DNA of 64,000 nt from Halioglobus sp. GTDB lineage: Bacteria; Pseudomonadota; Gammaproteobacteria; Pseudomonadales; Halieaceae. A program made the position numbers and the translations under genes. The stretch spans positions 1 to 64,000 of the forward strand of contig PABK01000035.1 in assembly GCA_002699145.1 (NCBI GenBank). Reading direction: 5' to 3'. Positions 56,901-64,000 of the stretch are shown here, in pieces (positions within the stretch are counted from its first letter, which is position 1; every line of letters begins with the position of its first letter). Below the pieces are notes generated by a model, which worked only from the letters and a program-made list of their open reading frames with translations, had not been told where the DNA came from and ran no database searches.

Positions 56901-57023
56901 CAGCTCCGGGAATTCGCGCACGCTGATGCGGGACAGGGCGGTGCTGCCCAGCAACAGCAGCAGGCTGCTGACCACGATGGCGAGCACCGGGCGCTGGATG
57001 AAGTGATCGGTAAAGGCGGTCAT
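53955..57023 (-). CDS. RND efflux pump inner membrane permease (HAE-1-like)
   Basis: A 1022-residue RND transporter with the expected duplicated plan: 12 membrane helices and two large periplasmic loops. The N-terminus FTDHFIQRPVLAIVVSSLLL is typical. The proton-relay aspartates lie in IGLVVDDAIVVVENVHRH, and FTTLNIYTQIGLLTLIGLISKHGILIVEFAN is the matching helix near the C-terminus. It starts immediately after the adaptor stop. Substrates cannot be predicted; no outer membrane factor gene adjoins, so a TolC-type protein encoded elsewhere (or the NodT protein at 20292-21878) must serve. Confidence 0.92.
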   Translation of the reverse strand: MTAFTDHFIQRPVLAIVVSSLLLLLGSTALSRISVREFPELERSVIYIDTIYSGASARTVQGFVTTPLQISIAGARGVEYMTSTSDPGHSSIEVHVRLGEDSSAVLTEVIAKVNEARGDLPREIEDPVISNASGGDAMMYLAFYSDQMTPYQITDYLLRTVQPELATLEGVGRVRIFGHYLAMRVWLDPVRMAAYGVTATDVSAAIERDNYIATSGATEGNLVRATVDARTDMQSAAEFEDMVVRQVGEERVRLGDVADVELSAETNQLKTLSSGRDAVFMSVTPTPDANPLDVSRTVHAALPRIGDNLPADLELFLDWDGSVVIDEALKEVVKTLLEAALIVILVIYLFLGSLRVVLIPLVAIPLSLIGSAFLILLMGFSLNLLTLLAMVIAIGLVVDDAIVVVENVHRHIEMGTRPLDAALKGAREVAMPVVAMTLTLAAVYAPIAFIGGLTGALFSEFALTLAGAVLVSGVVALTLSPMMCSRVLKDSEHQGGFADWLDARFNWLTARYRNLLDACLSNRGAVVLFAAVIVGSLPLLFMLSQQELAPEEDTGGVYVTGNAPRYANVDYINHFLGEVVDIWKEIPEFSHSWQVIFPSNNFGGITLHPWSKRERTQQEVQAEFQKKLNGVAGMEVFSFGTPPLPGSDAGLPVSFVVASTADYREVVEVGEQLVTAARESGLFIFVTQTLDFNRPEIGVNIDRQRAARLGISMRDIGHTLSVMLGEAEINRFNLQGRSYKVIPQADRGFRLTKEELEKYYLRTESNELVPMSTVISLDASIEPNELTQYQQLNSTVIQGIMMPPNSLGTGLGFLRDKLQEVAPRGFRDGYTGASHRFMQESASFPILFSLSIMLIFLVLAAQFDSFRDPFVVLLSVPLSIFGAVVPMALGFTTLNIYTQIGLLTLIGLISKHGILIVEFANKLTLLGLERRDAVLQAASLRLRPILMTTFATVLGVWPLVTASGPGANSRFSIGLMITAGMLVGTLFTLFVVPAFYLRFREQPARDEDALDEAPDAPLPASS

Positions 57024-58091
57024 CTAGAAGTCCGAATCCGGGTCGAGCACCACCCGCGCGCCGCGGTGCAGCTTGTTCTGGCCGGCGGTGACGATCCACT
57101 CGCCGCCGCGCAGGCCGCTGGTGATGGCGATCTCGCCGTCGCGCGAGATGCCGGTTTCCACCACCCTGGGCTGTACGGTGGTCTCCCCCAGCCCCTGCAG
57201 GATGACCCATACGGTGTTGCCGTGCAGGGAATGCGCCACTGCCGTTTCCGGTACGGTGACCACGTCGCGGGGCTGGTCGAGGTCGACCACCAGGCGCGCA
57301 AACATGCCTGGCAGCAGCCCCTGGCTGTCGTCCACCCGCGCGCGCAGCAGCAGGTTGCGGGTGCCGGAGTCCACCTTGGCGTCCAGCGCCTGCAGGGTGG
57401 CGGAGAACTCGCGGTTCGGGAAGGCGTCGGTGTACAGCGCGATGCCCAGGCCCGGCCGCAGGGAGGGGAAGTGGCGCGCCGGCACGGAGAAGTCTACTTC
57501 CAGGTTGTCCAGGTCCTGCAGCGTGGTGATGGGCGTGCCGCTTTCCACGTAGTCGCCGACCTTGACGCGGATGATTCCCGCCGTGCCGGCGAAGGGCGCG
57601 ACGATACGCTTGTCATCCAGGCGCGCCTCGATCTCCGCCAGGCTGGCGATGGCGCTGTCCAGGTCTGCCTGGGAGCGGTCGTACTGGCTTTGCGGGATCG
57701 ACTTTTGCTTGACCAGGCTGGCATCGCGTTCGTACAGCAGTCGCGCCAGCGTTAGATTGGCCTGCTGGCGTTTGAAACTGGCCTGTTCCACCTTGTCGTT
57801 GAGGGTGACCAGCAGCTGTCCGGCCACGACCTGTTCGCCGTCGCGCACCGCCACCTCGATGACCTCACCGCTGGTCTCGGCGCTGAGCTCCACCCCGCGC
57901 GCGGCGCGAATGGTGCCCACCGACTCCAGTCGCGTGGGCCAGACGGCATTCCTGGCCGTGGCGGCGGTAATGGTGATGGGAGGGGGGGTAAAGTCCGTGG
58001 CCGCCAGGGTGGAGTACTTGTTGTACAGGTAGCCGGCAATGCCCCCGAAGATAATAACCAGGAGTAAGACGACGTAAAGGTAAGCGCGCAC
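57024..58091 (-). CDS. RND efflux pump periplasmic adaptor
   Basis: A 355-residue membrane fusion protein with an uncleaved N-terminal anchor (about 5-24, no lipobox), paired lipoyl halves around GVELSAETSGEVIEVAVRDGE and VAPFAGTAGIIRVKVGDYVE, a coiled-coil hairpin (about 100-160) and beta-barrel and membrane-proximal domains. It abuts the permease gene with no gap and would link the RND pump to an outer membrane channel. The 298-base divergent region to the patatin gene must hold both promoters; I see no clear operator in it. Confidence 0.9.
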   Translation of the reverse strand: MRAYLYVVLLLVIIFGGIAGYLYNKYSTLAATDFTPPPITITAATARNAVWPTRLESVGTIRAARGVELSAETSGEVIEVAVRDGEQVVAGQLLVTLNDKVEQASFKRQQANLTLARLLYERDASLVKQKSIPQSQYDRSQADLDSAIASLAEIEARLDDKRIVAPFAGTAGIIRVKVGDYVESGTPITTLQDLDNLEVDFSVPARHFPSLRPGLGIALYTDAFPNREFSATLQALDAKVDSGTRNLLLRARVDDSQGLLPGMFARLVVDLDQPRDVVTVPETAVAHSLHGNTVWVILQGLGETTVQPRVVETGISRDGEIAITSGLRGGEWIVTAGQNKLHRGARVVLDPDSDF

Positions 58092-58389
58092 CGGGGGCCC
58101 CTTGCTGTAACAGGCGGTTCTGTTGCTTGCCGCGACGCCGCCGCCCGTCGGCCCCGCGAATTTTTACCGCATTGTAGGGGCTTTGCCGGGGCTTTGTAAT
58201 AGGCAGGCCGCTTCGTGGCGAAAAACTGCCAAAAGCTTGCCCGGAACAGCCGAAATCGTTGAATTGTCAGCCAAACCCGATGTAAATCAAGGGGATAGGG
58301 CTCTTTATCCCACAAACCCCTGTGACTGATGCTGTAATTGGCATATGCTAGGTTTTTAGCTCCCGGTTGGATGCGGAAAGAGGTATGCA

Positions 58390-60063
58390 GTGATCAAGGC
58401 GCGCAAGCTCGGCCAGTTGGAAAAACAGATGGAGGAGGCCGGCTCCTACGAGGAATGGGCGGAGGCGGCACAGGCGCACGACGCCGCCAGCGGGCAGAAG
58501 CGCTGGCGCGAGGTGGACCAGACCAGCCAGTACGACTACACCGAGATTCGCCTGCGCCTGGACCGTATTCGCAGCCTGCGCGCCCGGCACGACCACCAGG
58601 GCCTGCTATTCACGCTGAACGAGGGTATCCACGGCAACATGGCCGGCATGGGCAGTCACGGCCTGTATACCCGCGCCAGGTTCGGCACCAAGCGGCTGAT
58701 CGAGCAGTACATCGACGAGGTGGATGACGCGCTGCGCTTCCTGGCGGAACTGGATTCCGACGAGATCGACGTGCAGGAGAAAATGGATTTCTTCTACCGC
58801 GCCAACGTCTGCTTCGGCCGTTCGGCCCTGATGCTCAGTGGCGGCGGCGTGCTCGGCTTCTATCACCTGGGCGTGGTCAAGGCCATGCTGGAGCAGGACC
58901 TGCTGCCGCGGGTGATTTCCGGCTCCAGCGCCGGCTCCATCGTCGCCGGCGTGCTCGGCACCCACTCCGATACCGAACTGGAGAAGTTTTACGACCCGCG
59001 CCACCTGGTGTTCGAGGCGGAAAAGGAGGCCAGCGCCTTCTCGCGTATGTTCTTTGGCGCCAACCCGCAGATCGATGTCTCCGACCTGGAAAAACTGGTG
59101 GCCCGGCTGGTGCCGGACATGACCTTCCAGGAGGCCTACGAGAAAACCGGCCGCCAGATCAGCATCCCCGTGGCGCCGGCGGAACTGCACCAGCGCTCGC
59201 GCCTGCTCAACGCCATCACCTCACCCAACGTGTATGTGCGCTCGGCGGTCATGGCCTCCTGCGCCGTGCCCGGCGTGTTCCCGCCGGTAATGCTGATGGC
59301 CAAGAACGTGCACGGCGAGTCGCAGCCCTACCTGCCCTCGCGGCGCTGGGTGGACGGTTCCATAGCCGATGACCTGCCCGCCAAGCGCCTGCAGCGCCTG
59401 TACAGCAGCAACCACTATATTGTGAGCATGGTAAACCCCATCGCCATTCCTTTCCTCAAGCGACACGGTTCGCACAGCCCTATCGTCAAGGCCCTCGGTG
59501 GCCTGGGCATCGGCCTGGGCAAGGAAGTGCTTAACTTCTACCGCGCCATGGTGCAGAAACGCAACGAAACCTGGCCGCGCTTCAATATGGCGGTAAGCAG
59601 CGTGCACGCGCTGATGGACCAGAACTACTCCGGGGACATTAACATCGTGCCCAGCTTCAACTGGTACAACCCGACGAAAATCCTTTCGCAACTGTCCGAG
59701 AAGGACTTGCTCGAATTGATGCAGAACGGCGAGCGCTCCACCTATCCGCGCATCGAGGCGATTCGCACCTGCACCAAGATCAGCCGCACCATGGAAGAGA
59801 TCCTGCTGCGCTTCGAACAGGGCGACCTGCGACCCGAGGACTCGGAGTACCGCAAGCCGCGTGCTTCACGGCGCAGGCCGGCGCCGAACCGTGCGGATCG
59901 TGCGGCGCTGCGCGAGCACGAGGTGTATTCCGACAAGCCGCGCAGGCCCGCGAAGAAGAGAGTGGTGAAGAAAAAAGTCGTGAGGAAGACAACGGCGAAG
60001 AAACCAGCGGCGAGGAAACCTGCAGCGAAGAAGAAAGCGCCGGCGGGACGGGAGGCGGCTTGA
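58390..60063 (+). CDS. DUF3336 patatin-like phospholipase/triacylglycerol lipase with a basic tail
   Basis: A 557-residue protein with an N-terminal DUF3336 domain (about 1-140) as in eukaryotic TGL3/4/5 lipases and bacterial relatives, then a patatin domain (about 145-350). The oxyanion loop is LSGGGVLGFYH (149-159), the nucleophile Ser180 is in GSSAGS, and the dyad Asp322 is in WVDGSIADD. Residues about 520-557 form a Lys/Ala/Arg-rich tail (KKVVRKTTAKKPAARKP) like histone H1. Start is GTG with AAAGAGG six bases upstream. It probably hydrolyses neutral or phospholipids; the tail may bind DNA, polyphosphate or an anionic surface. Confidence 0.9.
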   Translation: MIKARKLGQLEKQMEEAGSYEEWAEAAQAHDAASGQKRWREVDQTSQYDYTEIRLRLDRIRSLRARHDHQGLLFTLNEGIHGNMAGMGSHGLYTRARFGTKRLIEQYIDEVDDALRFLAELDSDEIDVQEKMDFFYRANVCFGRSALMLSGGGVLGFYHLGVVKAMLEQDLLPRVISGSSAGSIVAGVLGTHSDTELEKFYDPRHLVFEAEKEASAFSRMFFGANPQIDVSDLEKLVARLVPDMTFQEAYEKTGRQISIPVAPAELHQRSRLLNAITSPNVYVRSAVMASCAVPGVFPPVMLMAKNVHGESQPYLPSRRWVDGSIADDLPAKRLQRLYSSNHYIVSMVNPIAIPFLKRHGSHSPIVKALGGLGIGLGKEVLNFYRAMVQKRNETWPRFNMAVSSVHALMDQNYSGDINIVPSFNWYNPTKILSQLSEKDLLELMQNGERSTYPRIEAIRTCTKISRTMEEILLRFEQGDLRPEDSEYRKPRASRRRPAPNRADRAALREHEVYSDKPRRPAKKRVVKKKVVRKTTAKKPAARKPAAKKKAPAGREAA

Positions 60064-60174
60064 TGCCAGGGTTCACTCGATGGGCCTGACGTTTCTTGGC
60101 CCGTTGAGTCATCGACGACTACTTCTTGCCTGTGTGGCTTTGCTGTAGAAGTAACCTTGCTTATCGCGATCAGT

Positions 60175-60492
60175 TCAGTAAACCTGAAGTAAAATAATAA
60201 AGACCACGACTGATGTCACGTTAAGACCCAGCACGTGCTTGTAACCACGGATACTACTCTGCAGGCAAGAAGGGATATGATTTCCAGCGTAGTTTTGGAA
60301 AATTACAAAGCGAAGTAGCAGGCGGTATTCAGCGATGCCGAAGTAGTAAAATGTGGGCTGCCCTGCGCTTTCAAAAATTTCGGGGGCATGTTGTTTGAAA
60401 GCTTTAGCAAGCCGAATGCCCTGGATATACATTGCGATATTGATGGAGATGAGTGCAAACACGCCTAGCGTCAGGAGTTCATCTGTGCTCAT
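60175..60492 (-). CDS. Small two-helix membrane protein downstream of the Rhs gene (candidate immunity protein)
   Basis: A 105-residue protein with hydrophobic helices near each end (about 7-26 and 86-104) and a polar centre with AFKQHAPEIFESAGQP and EYRLLLRFVIFQNYA. The layout recalls UspB-type stress proteins, but no firm family is recognised. Its DNA is visibly AT-richer than the surroundings, suggesting recent acquisition. It starts 34 bases after the Rhs-core gene on the same strand, where the immunity gene of an Rhs toxin normally sits. That role is inference. Confidence 0.65.
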   Translation of the reverse strand: MSTDELLTLGVFALISINIAMYIQGIRLAKAFKQHAPEIFESAGQPTFYYFGIAEYRLLLRFVIFQNYAGNHIPSCLQSSIRGYKHVLGLNVTSVVVFIILLQVY

Positions 60493-60526
60493 TTCAATGT
60501 CCGACCATACCGTCGATGGCGACCTC

Positions 60527-61750
60527 TCACCTTCTGCACGGCCTGCCTGCGCAGGCGCGTTCGGGCCCGGGGGTTACATTGTTTGGGGTGGCTGTGATGG
60601 ATACTGGCCACCCAAGCTCGAAACCGATGGAAAGCGTTCCGTTTCCTTGCTCATCAACAGTTAAACCGTTTCCAAAGAGATTCAGACCTCCTGCGAATTC
60701 ATCACCCCCATCGACCTCGCCGCAAGGTTTCCGGGAAACCTGTGCCGTTACCCCCAGGCTGGGTATTAGATTCGCCGGAAAGGTAATGCCGTCTGGACCA
60801 AAGTTTATACTCAACGGCCCCAAGGCAATGTTCAGACTGGTTTCTCCGACTGCGCGAGATAGTCCATCGTTGTCTGGCACCCCTGGTTGACCCATTTTGC
60901 GTAGTCCATCCGGGTCAAAAAAACTGATCGGATTCGAGTTTACATACGCGTAGGTATTCAGCCCGGCAATCAATCCGACAGGATCGCTTTGTATGTACCG
61001 GCCAATGCCAGGGTTAAAGCTACGAAAGTGATTATAGCTCAGCCCACTTTCCCCATCATGGTACTGCCCCGGAAAACGCTGGTTGTACTCCACCTCCGCG
61101 TAGTTGATGTAGGTCTCTCCGAAGGGCGTTTCGCTGCGGTCCCAGCGGATGTCGCCCTGCTGGTCCGTGAGCAGGGCGGGGCTGCCGAGGTGGTCATTGT
61201 GAACGTAGTAGCTGCTGGTGGTGTTATCGGCGTTGTGCGCGATCATCGCGATGGGTTCCCGGTCGAGGTGGATATGCTCGCGCAAAGGCTGGCCGCTGCT
61301 GTCCAGTTCCGCGATGAGCTTGCCGTCGAGGTCGTACTGGAAGATCGTGGTGACGCCGTCCACGGTCTTGGTGATGCGCTGGCCCAGTGCATTGTAGGTA
61401 TAGTTTGCCGCCTGTACCGCCGGGTGGGTGGGGCGAAACTCCGCGGTTATCGTCCATTGCCTGTCATTGTCGACCGCATCCTGGCTGATCGTGGTCTCGC
61501 AGGAGGTGATGTCGCGGTATTCGCAGCCTTTCCAGCGGCTGAAGTAATAGTCCTGCGCGGCACTGGCGGTAAGGATTTCCGTGCCGGGCGCGGAGTAGGA
61601 TTCCGTGCAGTCACCGCCCTCGTGCGAACAGTCGAAGCTGCCGGCCGGACTGCTGACCGAGCCTTCGCCCAGCACCTCGACATCGATACGGCAGCCGGCG
61701 AGCAAGAGTGACCCGATTGTCGCAAGGCCTAGCGTAAGTCTGGTATTCAC
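60527..61750 (-). CDS. Rhs-core lipoprotein with variable C-terminus
   Basis: A 407-residue protein with a lipoprotein signal (lipobox LLAGC, lipid Cys20), a cysteine-containing InlB-like beta repeat (about 25-105, YYFSRWKGCEYRD), then the terminal Rhs core: YTYNALGQRITKTVDG, YYVHNDHLGSPALLTD, QRFPGQYHDGESGLSYNHFR and GRYIQSDPVGLIAGLNTYAY ending FFDPDGL (277-283). After this conserved marker comes a unique tail (284-407), predicted mostly beta, of unrecognised family. Start is GTG, with AGGAGG placed between the stop of the upstream Rhs gene and this start, so translation is probably coupled. Confidence 0.85.
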   Translation of the reverse strand: MNTRLTLGLATIGSLLLAGCRIDVEVLGEGSVSSPAGSFDCSHEGGDCTESYSAPGTEILTASAAQDYYFSRWKGCEYRDITSCETTISQDAVDNDRQWTITAEFRPTHPAVQAANYTYNALGQRITKTVDGVTTIFQYDLDGKLIAELDSSGQPLREHIHLDREPIAMIAHNADNTTSSYYVHNDHLGSPALLTDQQGDIRWDRSETPFGETYINYAEVEYNQRFPGQYHDGESGLSYNHFRSFNPGIGRYIQSDPVGLIAGLNTYAYVNSNPISFFDPDGLRKMGQPGVPDNDGLSRAVGETSLNIALGPLSINFGPDGITFPANLIPSLGVTAQVSRKPCGEVDGGDEFAGGLNLFGNGLTVDEQGNGTLSIGFELGWPVSITATPNNVTPGPERACAGRPCRR

Positions 61751-61757
61751 ATTGATT

Positions 61758-61763
61758 CCTCCT
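61758..61763 (-). promoter_or_regulatory. Shine-Dalgarno sequence between the two Rhs genes
   Basis: On the minus strand AGGAGG (61763-61758) begins one base after the TGA of the long Rhs gene (61767-61765) and ends 7 bases before the GTG start of the Rhs-core lipoprotein. It shows the second gene is translated in its own right and is not simply a frameshifted Rhs fragment. Confidence 0.75.
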
Positions 61764-61764
61764 G

Positions 61765-64000
61765 TCAGGGGCTAACGCCGTCCATGCGATTGCTGGCGTC
61801 GTAGGAAGGCCGCAGGAAACTGCCGTCTGCACGCCGTTCCTCTACCAGGTTGCCGTTGTCGTCATAGCTGAAGCCCCGTTGTTGCGGGACGCCGTTGCGA
61901 GTAATGTCGATTGATTGCAGCCGGTTGCTGTCGGGGGCATAGGAGTAGCTCTCCTGGGTTGTCCCGCTGTTGCGCACAACAGTCCGGCTGGTGCGATTGC
62001 CGGCCGCGTCGTAGCTGTACGCGATATCGCCGTAGAGCCCGCTGGCGCCCATCAGCCGATTGAGCAGGTCGTAGCTGAACTGTTCGCTGCGACCGGGCGA
62101 GGCGAGGTTGTCGATGCGCCACAGGTTGCCGGCCGCGTCCCAGGTGTAGCTCAGGTCCAGCCGGTCGCCCGCGGTATGGCGCACCAGGCGGCCGTCGGCG
62201 TCAAACGTCCGCGCCAGCGTCAGGCCGTTGCCGTAGGTCAGTGTATTCGCGGGACCGAAGGGCTGGTACGCCACACCGCTGCCCATGGGCTCGGCAGCGG
62301 CGGAGGGACCGCTGCGCCGGTAGACATCGCTGACCCGGCCCACCGAGTCGCGGACATACTCGACACTGGCGCCACCGGGATAGACCATTCGCAGGAGCCT
62401 GCCGACGCTGTCGTACTCGAAGTGCGTGCTCAGCGTTACACTGGACTGGCCGGGCAGGGTGACCGCCTGGTCTCGCCGGATGACGCGGCCGGCGAAGTCG
62501 TACGCGAAGCCGGTGGCGCCGCTGCTGTCGATGATCTCCGCCAGCCTGCCCACGCAGAACGAACAGCCCGAGCTCGTGTCGTAAAGGTAGCTGATGTTCT
62601 TCTCTGGCTCGGTGGGGTAGGTGACGCCAGTCAGCCGGTTCAGGGCGTCGTAGGTGTAGCGGGTTTCCACGCCCCGGCCGTCGATCATCCCCAGGCGGTT
62701 GCCGGCCGCGTCGTAGGTGTAGCTGGTGGTTCCGCTATCCGGACTCGCTACCTGTTTCAGGTTGCCAAGACCGTCTTGGTGATAGACGGTGGCGAGCCCG
62801 CGCTGGTCCTCGACCCGTGAGAAGCGACCCTGCGGGTCCGCGCTGAAAATCGCGCTGGTGGCGTCGGGGTAGCCCAGGCCCGCGAGGTGATCCAGCTCAT
62901 CGTAGTTCCGGCTGAAGACCTGGCCGGGGCCGGTGGCAATGGACGTGAGATTGCCGTTGGCGTCGTAGCCGAAACCCGTGACCTGCCCGTGCGAGCCCGT
63001 CTCCCGCAGCAGCCTGCCTTTCTCGTCGTATGCGAACTGCAGGTCGCGCACGACATTGAAATCGGCGTCCAGCACCTCGACGAGCAGCGGATTGCCCGAC
63101 TTGTCCAGCGTGAACGCCATCTGCTCCGCGACATTGTTGATAATGCCCGTCAGGTGGCCGGCCGCGTTGTAATTGTAGACTTCCAGAGAATTGTCTGCCT
63201 GCACGACGGTGCGCAGGTAATTGCCCGCATCGCGCATGAAACGCGTCTGCACGTCGCTGGCCCCGTTCTCGACTTCAGTGCGCTCGAGCATGCCCCGGGG
63301 GGTGTAGTACAGCCGGGTTTCCACGCCGTTGGCGTCGATCACCCGGCCCGGCTGGCCGCGCTCGTTGTGCAACAGGTAGCTGACGCTGTGCCCCAGGGCG
63401 TTCACCTGTTCCACGAGGAAGCCCTGTTGGGAAAAGCGCGAGACCGTCCAGTCGTCGACATCGGTGCGCGGGCCGTCAATGGTGACGGACTCCACCTTTG
63501 TCATCTCGTCCGGGTCGAAGAACGTGTACTGGAACGTCCATCTGCGCTGCCGCCCGTTGGTGCCGTAGGGCACACTGTCGCTGCTCAGGTCGGTGAGGGT
63601 GATGGCCAGCGGACGGCCGGCGCTGTCGTAGTCGTAGCCGCGGCGGTACTCGCCCAGCAGCGTGTGCTCGACAAGCCGCCGGCTGTGCACATCCCAGTCG
63701 TACTGGAACACCCGTTCCCGCGCGGTGCCGGCCGCCTCCGTGCGCTGTTGCAACAGGCCGTAGCGCGCCGCATCGGTGTAGTACGCGTAGGTGGTCTGCG
63801 CCCCGCCCCTGTCGACCTCTGACAGCAGCCAGCCGGTTTCGGTGTCATACTCCCGGGACTGGGTGTCGGCCAGGCAATTGGCCGAAGCCAGGCCCTCCAC
63901 GGCGATCACGCGGCGTAGCCCGGCGACAGTCGCGAAGTGGTAGACGGTGTCCTTGCCCAGCGCATTGGTAACCCGGGTGCGCGGGTCGGAGGCATCCAGC
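61765..64000 (-). CDS. Rhs/YD-repeat protein, partial at window edge
   Basis: The minus-strand frame is open from the window end to a TGA at 61765, giving at least 745 residues of YD repeats without a start codon in view. Repeated units include FGYDANGNLTSIATG, YDEKGRLLRETGSHG, YTYDAAGNRLGMIDGRG and FAYDFAGRVIRR, spaced about 20-25 residues apart, as in Rhs/Tc-toxin shells. It stops shortly after DNGNLVEERRADGSFLRPSYDASNRMDGVSP, before any Rhs core motif. The missing core is supplied by the next gene, so the locus appears to be a split Rhs protein. The true start lies beyond position 64000. Confidence 0.88.
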   Translation of the reverse strand, partial: LDASDPRTRVTNALGKDTVYHFATVAGLRRVIAVEGLASANCLADTQSREYDTETGWLLSEVDRGGAQTTYAYYTDAARYGLLQQRTEAAGTARERVFQYDWDVHSRRLVEHTLLGEYRRGYDYDSAGRPLAITLTDLSSDSVPYGTNGRQRRWTFQYTFFDPDEMTKVESVTIDGPRTDVDDWTVSRFSQQGFLVEQVNALGHSVSYLLHNERGQPGRVIDANGVETRLYYTPRGMLERTEVENGASDVQTRFMRDAGNYLRTVVQADNSLEVYNYNAAGHLTGIINNVAEQMAFTLDKSGNPLLVEVLDADFNVVRDLQFAYDEKGRLLRETGSHGQVTGFGYDANGNLTSIATGPGQVFSRNYDELDHLAGLGYPDATSAIFSADPQGRFSRVEDQRGLATVYHQDGLGNLKQVASPDSGTTSYTYDAAGNRLGMIDGRGVETRYTYDALNRLTGVTYPTEPEKNISYLYDTSSGCSFCVGRLAEIIDSSGATGFAYDFAGRVIRRDQAVTLPGQSSVTLSTHFEYDSVGRLLRMVYPGGASVEYVRDSVGRVSDVYRRSGPSAAAEPMGSGVAYQPFGPANTLTYGNGLTLARTFDADGRLVRHTAGDRLDLSYTWDAAGNLWRIDNLASPGRSEQFSYDLLNRLMGASGLYGDIAYSYDAAGNRTSRTVVRNSGTTQESYSYAPDSNRLQSIDITRNGVPQQRGFSYDDNGNLVEERRADGSFLRPSYDASNRMDGVSP

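Noticed and set aside
60527-61750. Nuclease or deaminase toxin domain at the Rhs C-terminus
   Set aside because: No HNH, restriction-like or deaminase motif is visible in residues 284-407, so no activity is claimed.

Overview
The window is high-GC (roughly two thirds G+C), densely coded chromosomal DNA from a Gram-negative, aerobic heterotroph. Several TonB-dependent receptors, the GspA/GspB pair, GlnK-AmtB, Ppx, TesB, RND and FUSC efflux systems and a DUF4212/sodium-solute symporter pair suggest a marine gammaproteobacterium, plausibly of the Halieaceae (OM60/NOR5) group. That placement is an inference from gene content; no rRNA or tRNA gene was seen in the window.

Layout. 1-4.7 kb: an intergenic repeat cluster, an HxlR regulator, a TonB-dependent receptor and MetY. 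4.8-12.1 kb: a vitamin B12 salvage locus made of two converging operons, each headed by its own cobalamin riboswitch: cobQ-btuC-btuD-btuF (+) and btuB-cobO (-). 12.1-17.4 kb: DUF501, DAHP synthase, an LLM-family oxidoreductase and a second orphan TonB receptor. 17.4-24.0 kb (-): an efflux-type operon, FUSC - outer membrane factor - DUF1656 - HlyD adaptor - K+ channel - AI-2E family protein. 24.2-34.3 kb: DUF4212/symporter, PadR, an SDR, MsrA, a small secreted protein, a DMT exporter, GspA-GspB and alkaline phosphatase. 34.4-43.8 kb: glnK-amtB with an NtrC-like site, an epoxide-hydrolase-like protein, Ppx, DUF3604, a thiolase-like protein and a second AI-2E family protein.

43.8-51.3 kb (-) is the most notable metabolic cluster. 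One tightly packed operon encodes DUF1445, PxpA, PxpB, PxpC, DUF4392, a D-amino acid transaminase, alanine racemase and an acyl-CoA synthetase. DUF1445 and DUF4392 are the two halves of the eukaryotic D-glutamate cyclase DGLUCY, and PxpABC is the prokaryotic 5-oxoprolinase. The operon therefore reads as a D-amino acid to D-glutamate to 5-oxoproline to glutamate recycling route, perhaps for peptidoglycan-derived D-amino acids.

51.4-60.1 kb: TesB, an acyl-CoA synthetase, an RND adaptor/permease pair and a DUF3336 patatin with a histone-like basic tail. 60.1-64 kb (-): an Rhs/YD-repeat locus. A long Rhs protein running off the window edge is translationally coupled to a second lipoprotein that carries the Rhs core and a unique C-terminal tail, followed by a small lower-GC membrane protein gene that sits where an immunity gene would be expected.
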